From positions 1-11,424 of the forward strand of contig JACGMN010000102.1 of NCBI GenBank assembly GCA_014061035.1: a stretch of DNA of 11,424 bases. The letters are read 5' to 3'. The position numbers and the translations under genes are program-made. The stretch's first letter is position 1. Every line of letters begins with the position of its first letter. This DNA comes from Candidatus Methanophagales archaeon (lineage in GTDB: Archaea; Halobacteriota; Syntropharchaeia; Alkanophagales; Methanospirareceae). Shown here one piece after another: positions 1-5,699 of this stretch. The notes below the pieces were generated by a model. The model was not told the origin of the DNA, searched no databases, and saw only the letters and a list, made by a program, of their open reading frames with translations.

Positions 1-250
1 TGACTCTTTTGTCCTTTTCCTCAGTGGTGATAAGAGGAGGTGTATGGATAACTCTACGGACCTCGGTCTCGGCCGCATGACCTGCTTCTGCGGTATTTGT
101 TATGGTTATCGTGAGAATCGCTATATCACCAGGCATCAGTATCTCCGGATATATCTGATAATCGGTGATGATGACCGTTGGATTCTCGACTGATGCGGAT
201 ACGGCGGAGATGGAGATGCTGCATACTGCGAGAAGGAGGAGAGTTGCGGA
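1..250 (-). CDS. Secreted CARDB/S-layer-like protein, N-terminal part, no usable start codon
   Basis: The minus strand stays open from 250 down to the window edge, about 83 codons. The translation begins with a hydrophobic stretch (ATLLLLAVCSISISAVSA) that looks like a signal-peptide core with a cleavage site near AVSA/S. A beta-rich segment containing NPTVIITDYQIYPEILMPGD and ILTITITNTA follows. This resembles the N-terminal repeats of archaeal S-layer/CARDB (COG1361-like) surface proteins, which have Ig-like folds outside the membrane. The start is the oddity. The only upstream in-frame ATG (265-263) is followed after three codons by TAA (253-251), and no ATG, GTG or TTG occurs before the mature domain. 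The positively charged signal-peptide n-region is therefore missing. The gene may have lost its 5' end to a frameshift or repeat insertion, or may use a non-canonical start. It follows the epimerase gene on the same strand. The exact family is uncertain. Confidence 0.55.
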
Positions 251-270
251 TTAATCTGCGTCCATAATGT

Positions 271-300
271 ATTGTTTCTGTTTTTATTGTTTCTGTTTTC
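271..300. repeat. 15-bp tandem doublet
   Basis: Two copies of attgtttctgttttt/c (271-285 and 286-300) differ only at the last base. They sit between the epimerase stop and the damaged start of the secreted-protein gene, so any promoter or leader for that gene would include them. Confidence 0.85.
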
Positions 301-326
301 TTATGGAATTCCGGTTCGCTACCGGC

Positions 327-1244
327 TCAGCGCTCTGAAAACCACCGGATCGTATCTCTAAGTCCTTCTTCTATCGTATACGCTGGCATGTACCCGATCT
401 TCTCTGCCTTGCTTATATCTGCCAGAGAGTGTCGGACATCTCCGGGTCGTGGTTCTGCATAGATAGGCATCACCGCGTCCTTCCAGATAATCCTAACCAG
501 CCGGTTCAGGCTTATGCTCTTACCGCTTGCTATGTTGCAGACGCCTACCGACCGCGAATTACTCGCCAGGATGTTTGCCCTCACCACGTCCATTACATAG
601 ACAAAGTCCCGTGTCTGCTCTCCGTCACCGTATATTATAGGCAGCTCGCCCTTCAGAAGAGCTGAGATGAACCGCGGTATCACTGCAGCATACTCCGAGT
701 TCGGATCCTGCCTCGGTCCGTAGGTATTGAAGTACCTGAGCGCGATGTTCTTCATCCCGTAAAGCTCGTTGAATACAGAGCAGAAGCGTTCCCCCGCCAG
801 CTTAGATACCGCGTATGGCGACTTCGGATCAGGACACATATCTTCGCTTTTCGGCAGTTGATCTGAATCCCCATATATCGCCGATGACGAGGCATAGACG
901 ATACGGTCAATCCCTGCGTCTCTTGCCGCGACCAGAACGTTGAGCGTACCCTCGATGCCGATCCTGCTCGTCCCGATAGGGTCTTCGACACTCTTCGGCA
1001 CCGATGCCACGGCAGCCTGGTGGAAGACACATTCCGCACCCGCGAAAGCATCCCTGAGAAGTTCGATATCGGTGACGCTCCCGCGTACGAACTTGACGTC
1101 CAGACCTGCGAGATTCTCTATCTTCCCACTGGACAGATCGTCAATTACCACGACCTCGTTCTCTGTAGCAAGAGCACCGGCAAGGTTCGACCCGATGAAG
1201 CCAGCACCTCCCGTTATCACAAACTTACCCCCCGTATCGATCAT
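327..1244 (-). CDS. NAD-dependent sugar-nucleotide epimerase (UDP-glucose/UDP-GlcNAc 4-epimerase-like)
   Basis: A 305-aa extended short-chain dehydrogenase. The N-terminal Rossmann motif TGGAGFIGS is at residues 11-19 and an acidic IDDLSSG at 34-40 binds the NAD ribose. The catalytic SSS is at 119-121 and YAVSK (Tyr144, Lys148) completes the Ser-Tyr-Lys triad. The C-terminal substrate region carries RYFNTYGPRQDP (170-181) and RPGDVRHS (266-273), both typical of GalE/WbpP-type 4-epimerases. Such enzymes invert C4 of UDP-hexoses in the cytoplasm to feed glycan synthesis. The downstream neighbour encodes a surface protein, so a role in S-layer or envelope glycosylation is plausible, but this is inference. 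The length is normal for short archaeal and bacterial members. The ATG at 1244 puts the glycine motif at the expected position. No strong Shine-Dalgarno is visible; an AT-rich tttaaat and a heptamer repeat lie directly upstream. The sequence does not settle which sugar is used. Confidence 0.93.
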   Translation of the reverse strand: MIDTGGKFVITGGAGFIGSNLAGALATENEVVVIDDLSSGKIENLAGLDVKFVRGSVTDIELLRDAFAGAECVFHQAAVASVPKSVEDPIGTSRIGIEGTLNVLVAARDAGIDRIVYASSSAIYGDSDQLPKSEDMCPDPKSPYAVSKLAGERFCSVFNELYGMKNIALRYFNTYGPRQDPNSEYAAVIPRFISALLKGELPIIYGDGEQTRDFVYVMDVVRANILASNSRSVGVCNIASGKSISLNRLVRIIWKDAVMPIYAEPRPGDVRHSLADISKAEKIGYMPAYTIEEGLRDTIRWFSER

Positions 1245-1258
1245 AATCTAATTTAAAA

Positions 1259-1321
1259 CCTTGAACCCTGAACCTTGAACCTTGAACCTTGAACCTTGAA
1301 CCTTGAACTCTGAACCCGGAA
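1259..1321. repeat. Heptanucleotide tandem array (ccttgaa), nine units
   Basis: Nine consecutive 7-bp units. Six are exact CCTTGAA (1259-1265, 1273-1307). One is CCCTGAA (1266-1272), and the last two have drifted (CTCTGAA, CCCGGAA). The array fills the gap between two minus-strand genes. It ends just before the stop codon of the Cys/His protein and abuts the AT-rich leader of the epimerase. It resembles the short tandemly repeated heptamers scattered in many genomes and has no CRISPR-like spacers. Confidence 0.95.
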
Positions 1322-1322
1322 C

Positions 1323-1715
1323 CTAGTTCCGGTTTATCTTACTGTATTTTTTAATCACCTTATTAAATACCTTTTCCTGATCAGACTTCGTCATCGAGTA
1401 AGTATCATCAAAATTCATCTTCTCCAGTTCTTTTATAATAAGACGTATCTGTACCTTTGTAATCGCCATTTTCGCAAGTATATTCGTGTAATAGCCCAGC
1501 GGTTTCGCCTTATCGGCCGATATATTTTTGACCGCGCCGCAGTGAATGCAATATGAATGCGGCATTAACCCTCTCCCTCTACCCGCAATCTCGTACGGCA
1601 ACCATACCTTTTCAGCTGCACTGCAGCTCTTATGTTCGCAACGAGCCGTACTATCCAGATATTTCTTCAGTAATTGTGATTCTATATACTGCTCGCTTCT
1701 TGATTCCGAGGCCAT
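1323..1715 (-). CDS. Uncharacterised small Cys/His (zinc-binding-like) protein
   Basis: 130 aa, cytoplasmic, with no membrane segment. Two clusters of potential metal ligands are visible: Cys26-x-His28-x2-Cys31 in the N-terminal part and His53-x2-Cys56-x2-Cys59 (YCIHCGAVKN). The second looks like one knuckle of a zinc ribbon. The C-terminal half is charged and probably helical (GYYTNILAKMAITKVQIRLI followed by a Lys-rich tail), which would suit nucleic-acid or protein contact. I do not recognise a named family, although the CIHCGAVKN and helical parts look like a conserved archaeal protein. The ATG at 1715 is preceded about 9 nt upstream by GAGGT on the minus strand, supporting this start. 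It is upstream of the epimerase on the same strand, separated by the heptamer array. A role in transcription or RNA binding is possible but not shown. Confidence 0.75.
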   Translation of the reverse strand: MASESRSEQYIESQLLKKYLDSTARCEHKSCSAAEKVWLPYEIAGRGRGLMPHSYCIHCGAVKNISADKAKPLGYYTNILAKMAITKVQIRLIIKELEKMNFDDTYSMTKSDQEKVFNKVIKKYSKINRN

Positions 1716-1787
1716 CTTTTTCTTACCTCTTAATCTTCTCTCTTACCCCACATAGAATATAGAATAAGTTACCATTTTTTAATTGTT

Positions 1788-1803
1788 TCTATATAAAAAT
1801 TTA
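1788..1803 (+). promoter_or_regulatory. TATA element for the radical SAM gene
   Basis: The run tctatataaaaattta is a good archaeal TATA box. Its centre lies about 28 nt upstream of the ATG at 1822, so transcription would start close to the start codon, giving a leaderless or near-leaderless mRNA. No Shine-Dalgarno precedes that ATG. The position also argues against the in-frame TTG at 1783 as the start, because it would put the promoter inside the coding region. Confidence 0.6.
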
Positions 1804-1821
1804 AAACCGAAAAGAGAAATA

Positions 1822-2757
1822 ATGTCAGCACCAGTACCAGTACCAGTACCAGCACCTGTCTATCTCGAGACGTATAAAAGTGGCGAGCTTGAAGAACGGA
1901 TAATGAAGCTCATGGCTATATTAAACAAGTGCAACCTCTGTCCACGAGCATGTGGCGTCAACAGAAACAAAGGCGAGATAGGGTATTGCAAATCAAGCAG
2001 CGATCTGGTGGTCTCCAGCGTGCAACCGCATTTTGGAGAAGAGGACGTATTAGTAGGGACGCATGGCTCCGGGACGATATTTTTTACTAACTGCAGCTTG
2101 GGCTGTGTATATTGTCAGAACTATGACATAAGCCAGTTAGGACATGGGCAAAGGATGACCGAGGAAGAACTGGCGCTGAAGATGCTCGATCTGCAGAAAA
2201 AACGTTGTCATAATATAAATCTCGTTACGCCAACACATTTCACGCCACAAATAGTAAAAGCGCTGAAAATAGCAGTTGAAAACGGGCTCCATATACCGAT
2301 CGTTTATAATTCCAGCGGATATGAATCGAGAAATATCATAGCGCTCCTCGATGGTATCGTGGACATTTATATGCCGGACATAAAATGCAGTGATCCTGGA
2401 AATGCGAAGCGATATCATAATGCACCCGATTACTTTTCAGTCTGTAAAGATGCGGTGAAGGAGATGCACCGTCAGGTTGGTGATTTGACTATAGATAATT
2501 TAGGGATAGCGGTGAGCGGGTTGCTGATACGGCATCTAGTACTCCCGGGCGGAGTAGCAGACGCGGTAGATATTTTTGAGTTCATCGCGAGAGAGATATC
2601 AGAAGAATCATACGTGAATATAATGGCGCAATACAGACCTATGTACAGAGCATACGAATATAAGGAACTGAATAGAGGAGTAAAAATGAGCGAGTACCGG
2701 GAAGTTATCACTACTGCGAAGAGATTTGGGTTGCACAGAGGGTTTAGATTTATATAA
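1822..2757 (+). CDS. PflX-like radical SAM protein (COG1313 type)
   Basis: 311 aa from the ATG at 1822. The radical SAM motif CSLGCVYC supplies the three cysteines (91, 95, 98) that bind the catalytic 4Fe-4S cluster and S-adenosylmethionine. An N-terminal cysteine cluster (CNLCPRAC, Cys37/40/44, plus Cys56 in GYC) precedes it, as in PflX/pyruvate-formate-lyase-activase-like proteins, and may bind a second cluster. HFGEEDVLVGTHGSGTIFFT, LVTPTHF and PDIKCSD are further family hallmarks. Members are cytoplasmic and cleave SAM to a deoxyadenosyl radical; the substrate of this branch is not established. Residues 2-13 carry an odd Pro-Val repeat (SAPVPVPVPAPV) encoded by a CCAGTA hexanucleotide array, absent from typical relatives. 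An in-frame TTG at 1783 would add 13 residues, but the TATA box overlaps it. A one-TM protein gene follows 26 bp downstream, perhaps co-transcribed. Confidence 0.9.
   Translation: MSAPVPVPVPAPVYLETYKSGELEERIMKLMAILNKCNLCPRACGVNRNKGEIGYCKSSSDLVVSSVQPHFGEEDVLVGTHGSGTIFFTNCSLGCVYCQNYDISQLGHGQRMTEEELALKMLDLQKKRCHNINLVTPTHFTPQIVKALKIAVENGLHIPIVYNSSGYESRNIIALLDGIVDIYMPDIKCSDPGNAKRYHNAPDYFSVCKDAVKEMHRQVGDLTIDNLGIAVSGLLIRHLVLPGGVADAVDIFEFIAREISEESYVNIMAQYRPMYRAYEYKELNRGVKMSEYREVITTAKRFGLHRGFRFI
1831..1854. repeat. In-frame hexanucleotide array CCAGTA inside the radical SAM gene
   Basis: CCAGTA x3 (1831-1848) followed by CCAGCA (1849-1854) encodes alternating Pro-Val near the N-terminus. Read on the other strand it is TACTGG, the same hexamer that expands at 6581-6616 in the MutS-like gene. 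Unit changes keep the frame, so protein length can vary harmlessly. Confidence 0.9.
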
Positions 2758-2783
2758 TTATTAACCTGATTGTTGTAAGAGAA

Positions 2784-3266
2784 ATGAGAGATATAAAAAA
2801 GTTGTTCAAAAGAACAGATACGAAGATGAAGATCGATAGGCTACTGACGGTTATCCTGATTATTTCAATCGTGATCTCAATCTCTATGCTCCTTTACGTA
2901 ATAATAATGCCAAAAGAAGGAGAGAGGTTCACCGTATTTTATCTCCTCGGTCCTGGAGGGATGGCAGCAGATTTTCCGAGCGATCTAAAACTGGGCGAAC
3001 AAGGGGAAGTGATAATAGGGATTGAGAATCGTGAACATGCCAACGTATCCTATCATTTGAAAGTAAAACTTGACCGAGAAATTCTTGTAGAAAAGAGCGT
3101 TGATCTGGTGCATAATGAGATATGGGAGAGTCTTTTTATCTTTAGAGCAACAAGATTAGGTGAAGATCAGAAATTATTGTTCCTACTATACAAGGAAGGA
3201 GTACCAGAGGTACATCGATCGCTTCATCTATGGGTCGATGTCCGGGCAAGAAAAAATAAATTTTGA
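2784..3266 (+). CDS. Single-TM membrane protein with DUF1616-type ectodomain
   Basis: 160 aa. A basic N-terminus (RDIKKLFKRTDTKMKIDR) is followed by one hydrophobic helix at about 20-42. A soluble domain then begins GERFTVFYLLGPGGMA (46-61), DFPSDLKLGEQGEVIIGIEN (63-82). This GERFTEFY/GPGGMA signature is characteristic of the extracellular C-terminal part of DUF1616 proteins in methanogenic archaea, whose full-length members usually have several N-terminal membrane helices. Here only one anchor is present. The charge pattern predicts N-in, C-out, so the beta-rich domain should lie outside the cell. The function is unknown; a role in envelope assembly or glycan display is only a guess. The ATG at 2784 has AAGAG a few bases upstream as a weak ribosome site. 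The 26-bp gap to the radical SAM gene suggests co-transcription. Confidence 0.8.
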   Translation: MRDIKKLFKRTDTKMKIDRLLTVILIISIVISISMLLYVIIMPKEGERFTVFYLLGPGGMAADFPSDLKLGEQGEVIIGIENREHANVSYHLKVKLDREILVEKSVDLVHNEIWESLFIFRATRLGEDQKLLFLLYKEGVPEVHRSLHLWVDVRARKNKF

Positions 3267-3285
3267 TAATTTGAGGAAATAGTTT

Positions 3286-3397
3286 TCTGCGTAAATCTGC
3301 GTCTAAATAAGTTGAAATTCTAAATAAGTTGAAATTATACTTTATACACAAAGATAATACACAAAGATAAATATCAGAGAGAGAATATCAGAGAGTG
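3286..3397. repeat. Cascade of four different tandem doublets in the PHP-gene leader
   Basis: Consecutive pairs fill the gap before the PHP gene. They are tctgcgtaaa/tctgcgtcta (3286-3305, imperfect), ctaaataagttgaaatt x2 (3303-3336, exact 17 bp), atacacaaagata x2 (3344-3369, exact 13 bp) and aatatcagagagag/tg x2 (3370-3397, 14 bp with one mismatch). A possible TATA (tttatac, 3341-3347) lies between the second and third pairs. The last copy ends five bases before the ATG at 3403. No clear Shine-Dalgarno is present. Confidence 0.9.
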
Positions 3398-3402
3398 ATA
3401 AG

Positions 3403-4374
3403 ATGCATAGCACGAGTAAATCTCAGGGAAGTTCAGGCAGTTCACACTCACAGGTGCTATCTCCGGGACGCGCAGATATACACAGTCATACCCACTATTC
3501 TGGCTTCAACAAGGTATTCTTTGTACCCTTTCCTGAGTCGGTCACACCGCCAGATAAAATGGTGGATGCGGCAGTGAAGAAGGGTTTAGACGTTCTTTGC
3601 GTGACAGATCACAACGAAATAGAGGGTGCTTTTCGGGCGCAGCGATATGCCATAGAGAATAGATTACCGGTTGATGTTGTAGCTGGTGAAGAAATCAGAA
3701 CTGCGGATGGCGAAGTTATCGGGCTTTTTTTACAGGAATGTATTCCAGAATGCCTTTCCGCGGAAGAAACCATAGACCTCATCCATGACCAGGGCGGTCT
3801 GGCAGTGGCGCCGCATCCATTTAGCTACCGCTGTCATAGCCTTGGTACGAAGATTGGCGAGCTCCGTCTGGATGGCGTAGAAGTCTTGAATGGTGCCCAC
3901 CGGGACAGATATGTGAACCGGTTAGCAGAGAATATCGCAAGTTTGACTCGCATGGCGCGTACCGGAGGTAGTGATACCCACTCGCCAAGGATGCTGGGCG
4001 ATACCTTTACAGAATTTCCCGGGAGATCGGCTGATGATCTATATCGGGCAATCAAGCGCAGTGAGACGACGCCGGGCGGTAAACATGCTCCCCTGGGAGA
4101 CTGGATCCTATGGTCTATGGAGATCGCACATGGAGTTGGTAAGAGGTTAATCGCATCCTTTAAAGAGAAAGAGCTTAGGTCGGGCTTGGGCTCTAACTCT
4201 TACTCTGACGATCCCTTAGTGAGGATAGATATGATGCGCCGCCATAATAGAGTCATCGCAATGGGCGGCTGTATTGTTTTTCTTCTCACTCCCCTTCCCC
4301 TGGTCTGTGGCGTTGTAGGTGAGGTTTGGATTCGCAGGGAAGGATATAGGAAATGGGAAGAATTTAAACCATAA
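3403..4374 (+). CDS. PHP-domain metal-dependent phosphoesterase with C-terminal membrane segment
   Basis: 323 aa. The PHP (polymerase and histidinol phosphatase) active site is complete: DIHSHTHYS (His27, His29), VTDHNE (Asp69, His70), AGEEI (Glu96), APHPF (His138) and GGSDTHS (Asp191, His193). These residues bind two or three metal ions for phosphoester hydrolysis, as in the COG0613 family. The natural substrate cannot be read from sequence. The first 20 residues are Ser/Gln-rich and look disordered. After the domain, around 283-310, comes a hydrophobic stretch (IAMGGCIVFLLTPLPLVCGV) that looks like one membrane helix with a short basic tail. The enzyme is therefore probably tethered to the membrane; for a single-helix anchor with no signal peptide the catalytic domain should face the cytoplasm. 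The ATG at 3403 is chosen because HxH follows at the usual distance. The leader is built of tandem duplications. Confidence 0.88.
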   Translation: MHSTSKSQGSSGSSHSQVLSPGRADIHSHTHYSGFNKVFFVPFPESVTPPDKMVDAAVKKGLDVLCVTDHNEIEGAFRAQRYAIENRLPVDVVAGEEIRTADGEVIGLFLQECIPECLSAEETIDLIHDQGGLAVAPHPFSYRCHSLGTKIGELRLDGVEVLNGAHRDRYVNRLAENIASLTRMARTGGSDTHSPRMLGDTFTEFPGRSADDLYRAIKRSETTPGGKHAPLGDWILWSMEIAHGVGKRLIASFKEKELRSGLGSNSYSDDPLVRIDMMRRHNRVIAMGGCIVFLLTPLPLVCGVVGEVWIRREGYRKWEEFKP

Positions 4375-4377
4375 ATC

Positions 4378-4429
4378 TTTTTATACTACAAATTATATTG
4401 CTAAATAGGATAGAATAGATAGGAGGTGA
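4378..4429 (+). promoter_or_regulatory. TATA box and consensus Shine-Dalgarno for the small zinc-ribbon gene
   Basis: A TATA-like tttttatac (4378-4386) lies about 50 nt before the ATG at 4435. AGGAGGTGA (4421-4429), a full match to the anti-Shine-Dalgarno of 16S rRNA, lies 5 nt before the ATG. This is the strongest ribosome-binding site in the window and supports an independently and well-translated small gene. Confidence 0.75.
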
Positions 4430-4434
4430 TTGTG

Positions 4435-4587
4435 ATGTGCAGCGTTGGTGGTGGTGACTTCTGCCTTGATGTGGAGGAGTTAGAACTTGAGCGATACAGG
4501 TGCAATGACTGTGGTAATACGTTTGACGCTATAGGTAAGAAAGTTGTCTGCCCGTCATGTCCGTCAGAGAATGTCGTAAAAATATAG
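4435..4587 (+). CDS. 50-aa zinc-ribbon protein
   Basis: A 50-codon frame (ATG 4435, TAG 4585-4587) encodes an acidic N-terminus (FCLDVEELELERYR) followed by CNDCGNTFDAIGKKVVCPSC, two Cys-x2-Cys knuckles spaced as in a rubredoxin- or RPL37-like zinc ribbon. Two further cysteines (2 and 10) lie in the N-terminus. Small archaeal zinc ribbons of the pattern YRCxxCGNxFxxxGKxxxCPSC are common and mostly of unknown function; many are proposed to bind RNA or proteins. The gene is real on three grounds: the perfect AGGAGGTGA 5 nt upstream, the complete metal-ligand set, and its own TATA element. A GTG directly before the ATG could serve as an alternative start. It stands alone between the PHP gene and a convergent minus-strand pair. 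Confidence 0.85.
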   Translation: MCSVGGGDFCLDVEELELERYRCNDCGNTFDAIGKKVVCPSCPSENVVKI

Positions 4588-4640
4588 TCAGAGAACAGAA
4601 GTCAGAGGTCAGAATTCTATTTTCTAAATTCTATTTTCTA
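4588..4640. repeat. gtcagag-type degenerate repeat plus 14-bp tandem doublet
   Basis: A degenerate run of gtcagag/gtcagaa-like units (about 4588-4612) leads into an exact doublet of aattctattttcta (4613-4626 and 4627-4640). The second copy contains the TAG stop (4633-4631) of the minus-strand 186-aa gene, so the duplication straddles the end of that gene. The region separates two convergent genes and may hold their transcription ends (T-rich on both strands). Confidence 0.85.
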
Positions 4641-5191
4641 AATACAAAGTCTTTTTTCTCACACTTCGCCCATGCAAGACTTTTGAGTTCTACACCTTCT
4701 TCTACTGCTAGAATCTCAGCATCATTGAATTCCGCAGTGGCACAGAGGAGATCTTGCTCTGGATGTGTGCCCGGTGTAATATCGCAGTTAAGCACGATTC
4801 TCTCGCCTGCCGCTACAACGATCTTAAGCCGTGCAGATGCCGGATGGTTCTTTGGCAGCACGATTAGCGGCGAGTTTACTTCTCTGATCATATAGAGCAC
4901 GCATCGTAACCCATTTACTATTTGTTCGTCAATGCCAAACCCTGAAGCTACAATCACCGCTTCTGGTCCAAGTGCCAATACAATCTCCCTATCTGGAGTC
5001 TCAACGAGAAACTGCCTCCTGCTCCTTACCTTAACCATCGCTAAGGTACCGCTATTCCCATGCACCAGCAGCATCTCGTTCCCGTCTAACGAGATCCTAA
5101 TATATTTATATTTGTATCTGCCTATACCTATTAACTCTGTAGCAAAGGGTCGAGATATTTCCGGTATTCCTCGACCCCCACCGGCCGGCAT
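4631..5191 (-). CDS. Uncharacterised conserved-looking archaeal protein
   Basis: 186 aa with no membrane segment or signal peptide. I do not recognise the family. The most conserved-looking part is about 108-150: PLIVLPKNHPASARLKIVV, then AGERIVLNCDITPGTHPEQ and DLLC. His116, Cys136, His143 and Cys150 are potential metal or redox residues. Alternating hydrophobic stretches (VLALGPEAVIVASGFG, LIVLPK, LKIVVAAG) suggest an alpha/beta or beta-rich fold. The start is uncertain. The ATG at 5191 makes the first 19-20 codons overlap the end of the thioredoxin-like gene by 61 bp, and that stretch (Gly/Pro-rich) looks unlike the rest. The domain probably begins near RYKYKYIRIS (25-34), but no ATG, GTG or TTG is available there before Met40. 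The pair is surely co-transcribed. A partner or substrate relation to the thioredoxin-like protein is plausible but unproven. Confidence 0.75.
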   Translation of the reverse strand: MPAGGGRGIPEISRPFATELIGIGRYKYKYIRISLDGNEMLLVHGNSGTLAMVKVRSRRQFLVETPDREIVLALGPEAVIVASGFGIDEQIVNGLRCVLYMIREVNSPLIVLPKNHPASARLKIVVAAGERIVLNCDITPGTHPEQDLLCATAEFNDAEILAVEEGVELKSLAWAKCEKKDFVFRK

Positions 5192-5625
5192 GACCAGTAC
5201 TTAATCACTTCGCCATTGTAGATGATTGCGATCAATGGAAGCAGGTTTTCACATTCGCCATGCTGCTGTATAATATGATAAAGAGCTCCTTCCGGCGTGC
5301 TATCAAAGACATCAATAAAACCGATTCTATCACTATATAGCTGCCGTAACTCCTCGATATTAGGCTTATCCCGCTCGCATATCATACATACATACTCACT
5401 ACAAGGGTCTCGTCTTATACTCAACACAACAGGCAGTTTGAATTCCAGTATCTTTGAAACAACTCGATCTATACCTTTGTATTTTCCCTGGATATACTGC
5501 TCAATCGCCGCTTTATGCTCCTCACGAACCTGCTCGATGCTTATTTCATATTTCTTTGCAAACAACCGCTCTACTTTCTCCGTGAAGCCTGCTTTGTGAT
5601 TTAAGACGAGGTCTTTTAGATGCAT
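5131..5625 (-). CDS. Thioredoxin-like fold protein
   Basis: 164 aa. Residues 1-60 look helical and charged. From about 64 the order of elements matches a thioredoxin fold: strand PVVLSI, a cysteine cluster (Cys75, then CMIC at Cys80-Cys83, a CxxC) at the start of a helix, strand RIGFIDVF (100-107), LLPLIAIIYNGEVIKYW (128-144) with a proline where thioredoxins have cis-Pro, and a final helix EEYRKYLDPLL. Thioredoxins exchange disulfides in the cytoplasm; this one may be a specialised redox or metal-handling member because its CxxC context (SEYVCMICERDK) differs from WCGPC. Cys125 and Cys146 are extra. The ATG at 5625 lies just downstream of an AT-rich taaatataac element on the minus strand, so the transcript may be almost leaderless. 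It is first in a two-gene unit, overlapping the next gene by 61 bp. Confidence 0.75.
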   Translation of the reverse strand: MHLKDLVLNHKAGFTEKVERLFAKKYEISIEQVREEHKAAIEQYIQGKYKGIDRVVSKILEFKLPVVLSIRRDPCSEYVCMICERDKPNIEELRQLYSDRIGFIDVFDSTPEGALYHIIQQHGECENLLPLIAIIYNGEVIKYWSCRPVGVEEYRKYLDPLLQS

Positions 5626-5699
5626 TGTTTTACGTTATATTTATCCTCAAATACTTTAATATTTCAGGACTGGACTAACAGTAGATATCAACTAAAAAC
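5626..5699. promoter_or_regulatory. Divergent promoter region
   Basis: This 74-bp gap separates the minus-strand thioredoxin-like gene from the plus-strand MutS-like gene. Minus-strand gataaatataac (about 5636-5647) and plus-strand actttaatattt (about 5653-5664) are candidate TATA elements facing opposite ways. Neither gene has a Shine-Dalgarno in front. Confidence 0.5.

Noticed and set aside
429..1256. Plus-strand frames opposite the epimerase
   Set aside because: The minus strand carries a complete, motif-rich epimerase; the opposite frames have no recognisable content or ribosome sites.
1259..1321. CRISPR-like repeat array
   Set aside because: The units are 7 bp, directly abutting, with no spacers; it is a simple tandem array.
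1783..1821. TTG start adding 13 residues to the radical SAM protein
   Set aside because: The TATA box lies inside this segment and the added residues are AT-driven; the ATG at 1822 fits better.
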